From: JBIOWF01 sp044868295
GTDB taxonomy: Bacteria; Actinomycetota; Actinomycetes; Streptosporangiales; Streptosporangiaceae
Reading direction: 5' to 3'
NCBI GenBank assembly: GCA_044868295.1
Contig: JBIOWF010000066.1
Location: 1-29,794, forward strand
Length of the DNA: 29,794 nucleotides
This document shows positions 29,204 to 29,794 of the stretch, one piece after another. A program made the position numbers and the translations under genes. The notes beneath the pieces are model-generated. The model saw nothing but the letters and a program-made list of their open reading frames with translations. It made no database searches and was not told the origin of the DNA. Each line of letters opens with the position of its first letter. Within the stretch, counting starts at the first letter, position 1.

Positions 29204-29660
29204 AGGCCGTGCGCCCCCGAGCAGAAGAAGGGCCTCTACAGCAGCTGGGTGCAGGTCGGCGCGTCCGGCGGTCTGCTGCTGTCCACCGGCCTCGTCACGA
29301 TCATCTCCGGTGTGACCACCAAGGAGCAGTTCCTCGAGTGGGGTTGGCGCATCCCGTTCCTCGCCAACTTGTCGGACCGGATCGGTCGCCGGAAAGTGTT
29401 CATCTTCGGTGCCGTCGCGGGTGTGGTCCTGGCGTATCCCTTCTGGTGGGGGATCCAGACCACTACACCAGTGCTGATCTGGCTGGTCTCCGTTCTCGCC
29501 ATCAACCTTAGCCACGACCCGCTCGCCAGCGTTCAGCAGCCGCTGTTCACCGAACTGTTCGGCCCCCGCTCCCGCTACAGCGGCGCCGGGGTCGCCTACC
29601 AGCTCGCCAGCGCGCTCGGCGGCTTCACCTCGTTCATCGCCGCCGCCTTGGTCGCGGCGG
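29204..29660 (+). pseudogene. MFS (MHS-type) transporter remnant with internal deletion and no start codon
   Basis: The frame is open from about 29153 to the right edge but has no ATG and no convincing start. Residues from about 29216 (PEQKKGLYSSWVQVGASGG) through WGWRIPFL match the TM4-TM5 region of an MHS/MFS transporter, which is then joined directly to LSDRIGRRKVFIFG, the start of a region about TM8. Roughly 100 or more residues between are missing. It continues with a membrane segment (PFWWGIQTTTPVLIWLVSVL), QQPLFTELFGPRSRYSGAGVAYQ and ALGGFTSFIAAALVAA to about 29660. Without its N-terminus and middle it cannot be a working transporter. Aromatic-acid or shikimate uptake would fit the flanking genes. 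Confidence 0.7.
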
Positions 29661-29794
29661 CCGACCACAGCTGGACCCGGCACGTCGTCCAGCTCGGCGC
29701 GGGCGGCGCGGGGGCCGCCATAGCGCACGCCATGCTGCGGTTCGGGGTCGAGCGGCTGACCGTCGTGGACTCCGCGCCCGAGCGCGCCCGCGAG
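29661..29794 (+). pseudogene. Fragment of shikimate/quinate dehydrogenase (AroE-type) fused in frame to the MFS remnant, runs off the edge
   Basis: Directly after the transporter segment the same frame continues as HVVQLGAGGAGAAIAHAMLRFGVERLTVVD, the NAD(P)-binding Rossmann start of an AroE-type shikimate/quinate dehydrogenase, then SAPERARE to the edge. The substrate-binding N-terminal half is absent. No stop lies between the two parts. The most economical reading is a deletion between the transporter and dehydrogenase genes. The 3' part of the gene lies outside the window and could be intact or not. Confidence 0.65.

Noticed and set aside
29191..29511. Frame starting MDHEQAVRPRAEEG at the right end
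   Set aside because: The transporter homology is in a different frame; this frame shows no family resemblance.

Overview
The window is high-GC actinobacterial chromosome. GTG and TTG starts are frequent, and a WhiB regulator, F420 biosynthesis genes, a DUF3499 protein and a SpoIIM/RDD pair are present. Gene content and protein sequence suggest a filamentous, sporulating actinomycete, most likely of the Streptosporangiales; this is inferred from remembered family resemblance, not from a search. No tRNA, rRNA, CRISPR array or intact insertion sequence was seen.

Left part (1-3200): the start of a TIGR02452-type (bacterial PARG-like) gene runs off the left edge. Next come a one-gene Xre-HTH / transmembrane / GH39-like protein whose glycosidase catalytic motifs appear to be lost, and a small secreted four-cysteine protein. 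Centre-left (3200-11300): fbiC (CofG-CofH fusion with an unusual repeat-expanded linker) converges on the fbiA-fbiB operon, so most of the dedicated F420 pathway is here (FbiD is not in the window). A four-TM protein with a very long Pro/Gln/Tyr-rich tail diverges from fbiA.

Centre (11300-24530): a conserved actinobacterial block runs whiB, GT2 membrane glycosyltransferase, DUF5719, degenerate zincin (opposite strand), DUF3499, manB, Trm112-like zinc ribbon, SIS-type phosphosugar isomerase, CDF metal transporter, merR (opposite strand), ahcY. The order recalls the mycobacterial region from fbiA-fbiB through whiB2, Rv3259, Rv3258c and pmmA to sahH. ManB and the SIS isomerase supply sugar phosphates (mannose-1-P, fructose/mannose-6-P) for cell-surface glycans, which the GT2 enzyme may use. 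Directly after ahcY, behind a perfect 14-bp hairpin, lies a second adenosylhomocysteinase of the shorter archaeal/Thermotoga type.

Right part (24530-29794): this region shows gene decay. There is an in-frame MDR-SDR chimera on the minus strand, a divergent RDD / SpoIIM membrane pair with mirror-image leaderless promoters, a small unknown protein, and an IclR regulator with a near-perfect operator. At the right edge an MFS transporter remnant is fused in frame to a shikimate/quinate dehydrogenase fragment. A second copy of the IclR-type operator sits just before that remnant, so this looks like a decayed quinate/shikimate-type catabolic locus that kept its regulator.

A recurrent regulatory pattern is TANNNT followed by exactly 7 nt and then the start codon, without a Shine-Dalgarno. 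It occurs at fbiC, the DUF3499 gene, the RDD gene and the SpoIIM gene and fits leaderless transcription. I see no clear new defence or biosynthetic system. The most notable items are the pseudo-glycosidase HTH protein, the paired adenosylhomocysteinases, the repeat-expanded FbiC linker, the matched IclR operators and the in-frame mosaic remnants.
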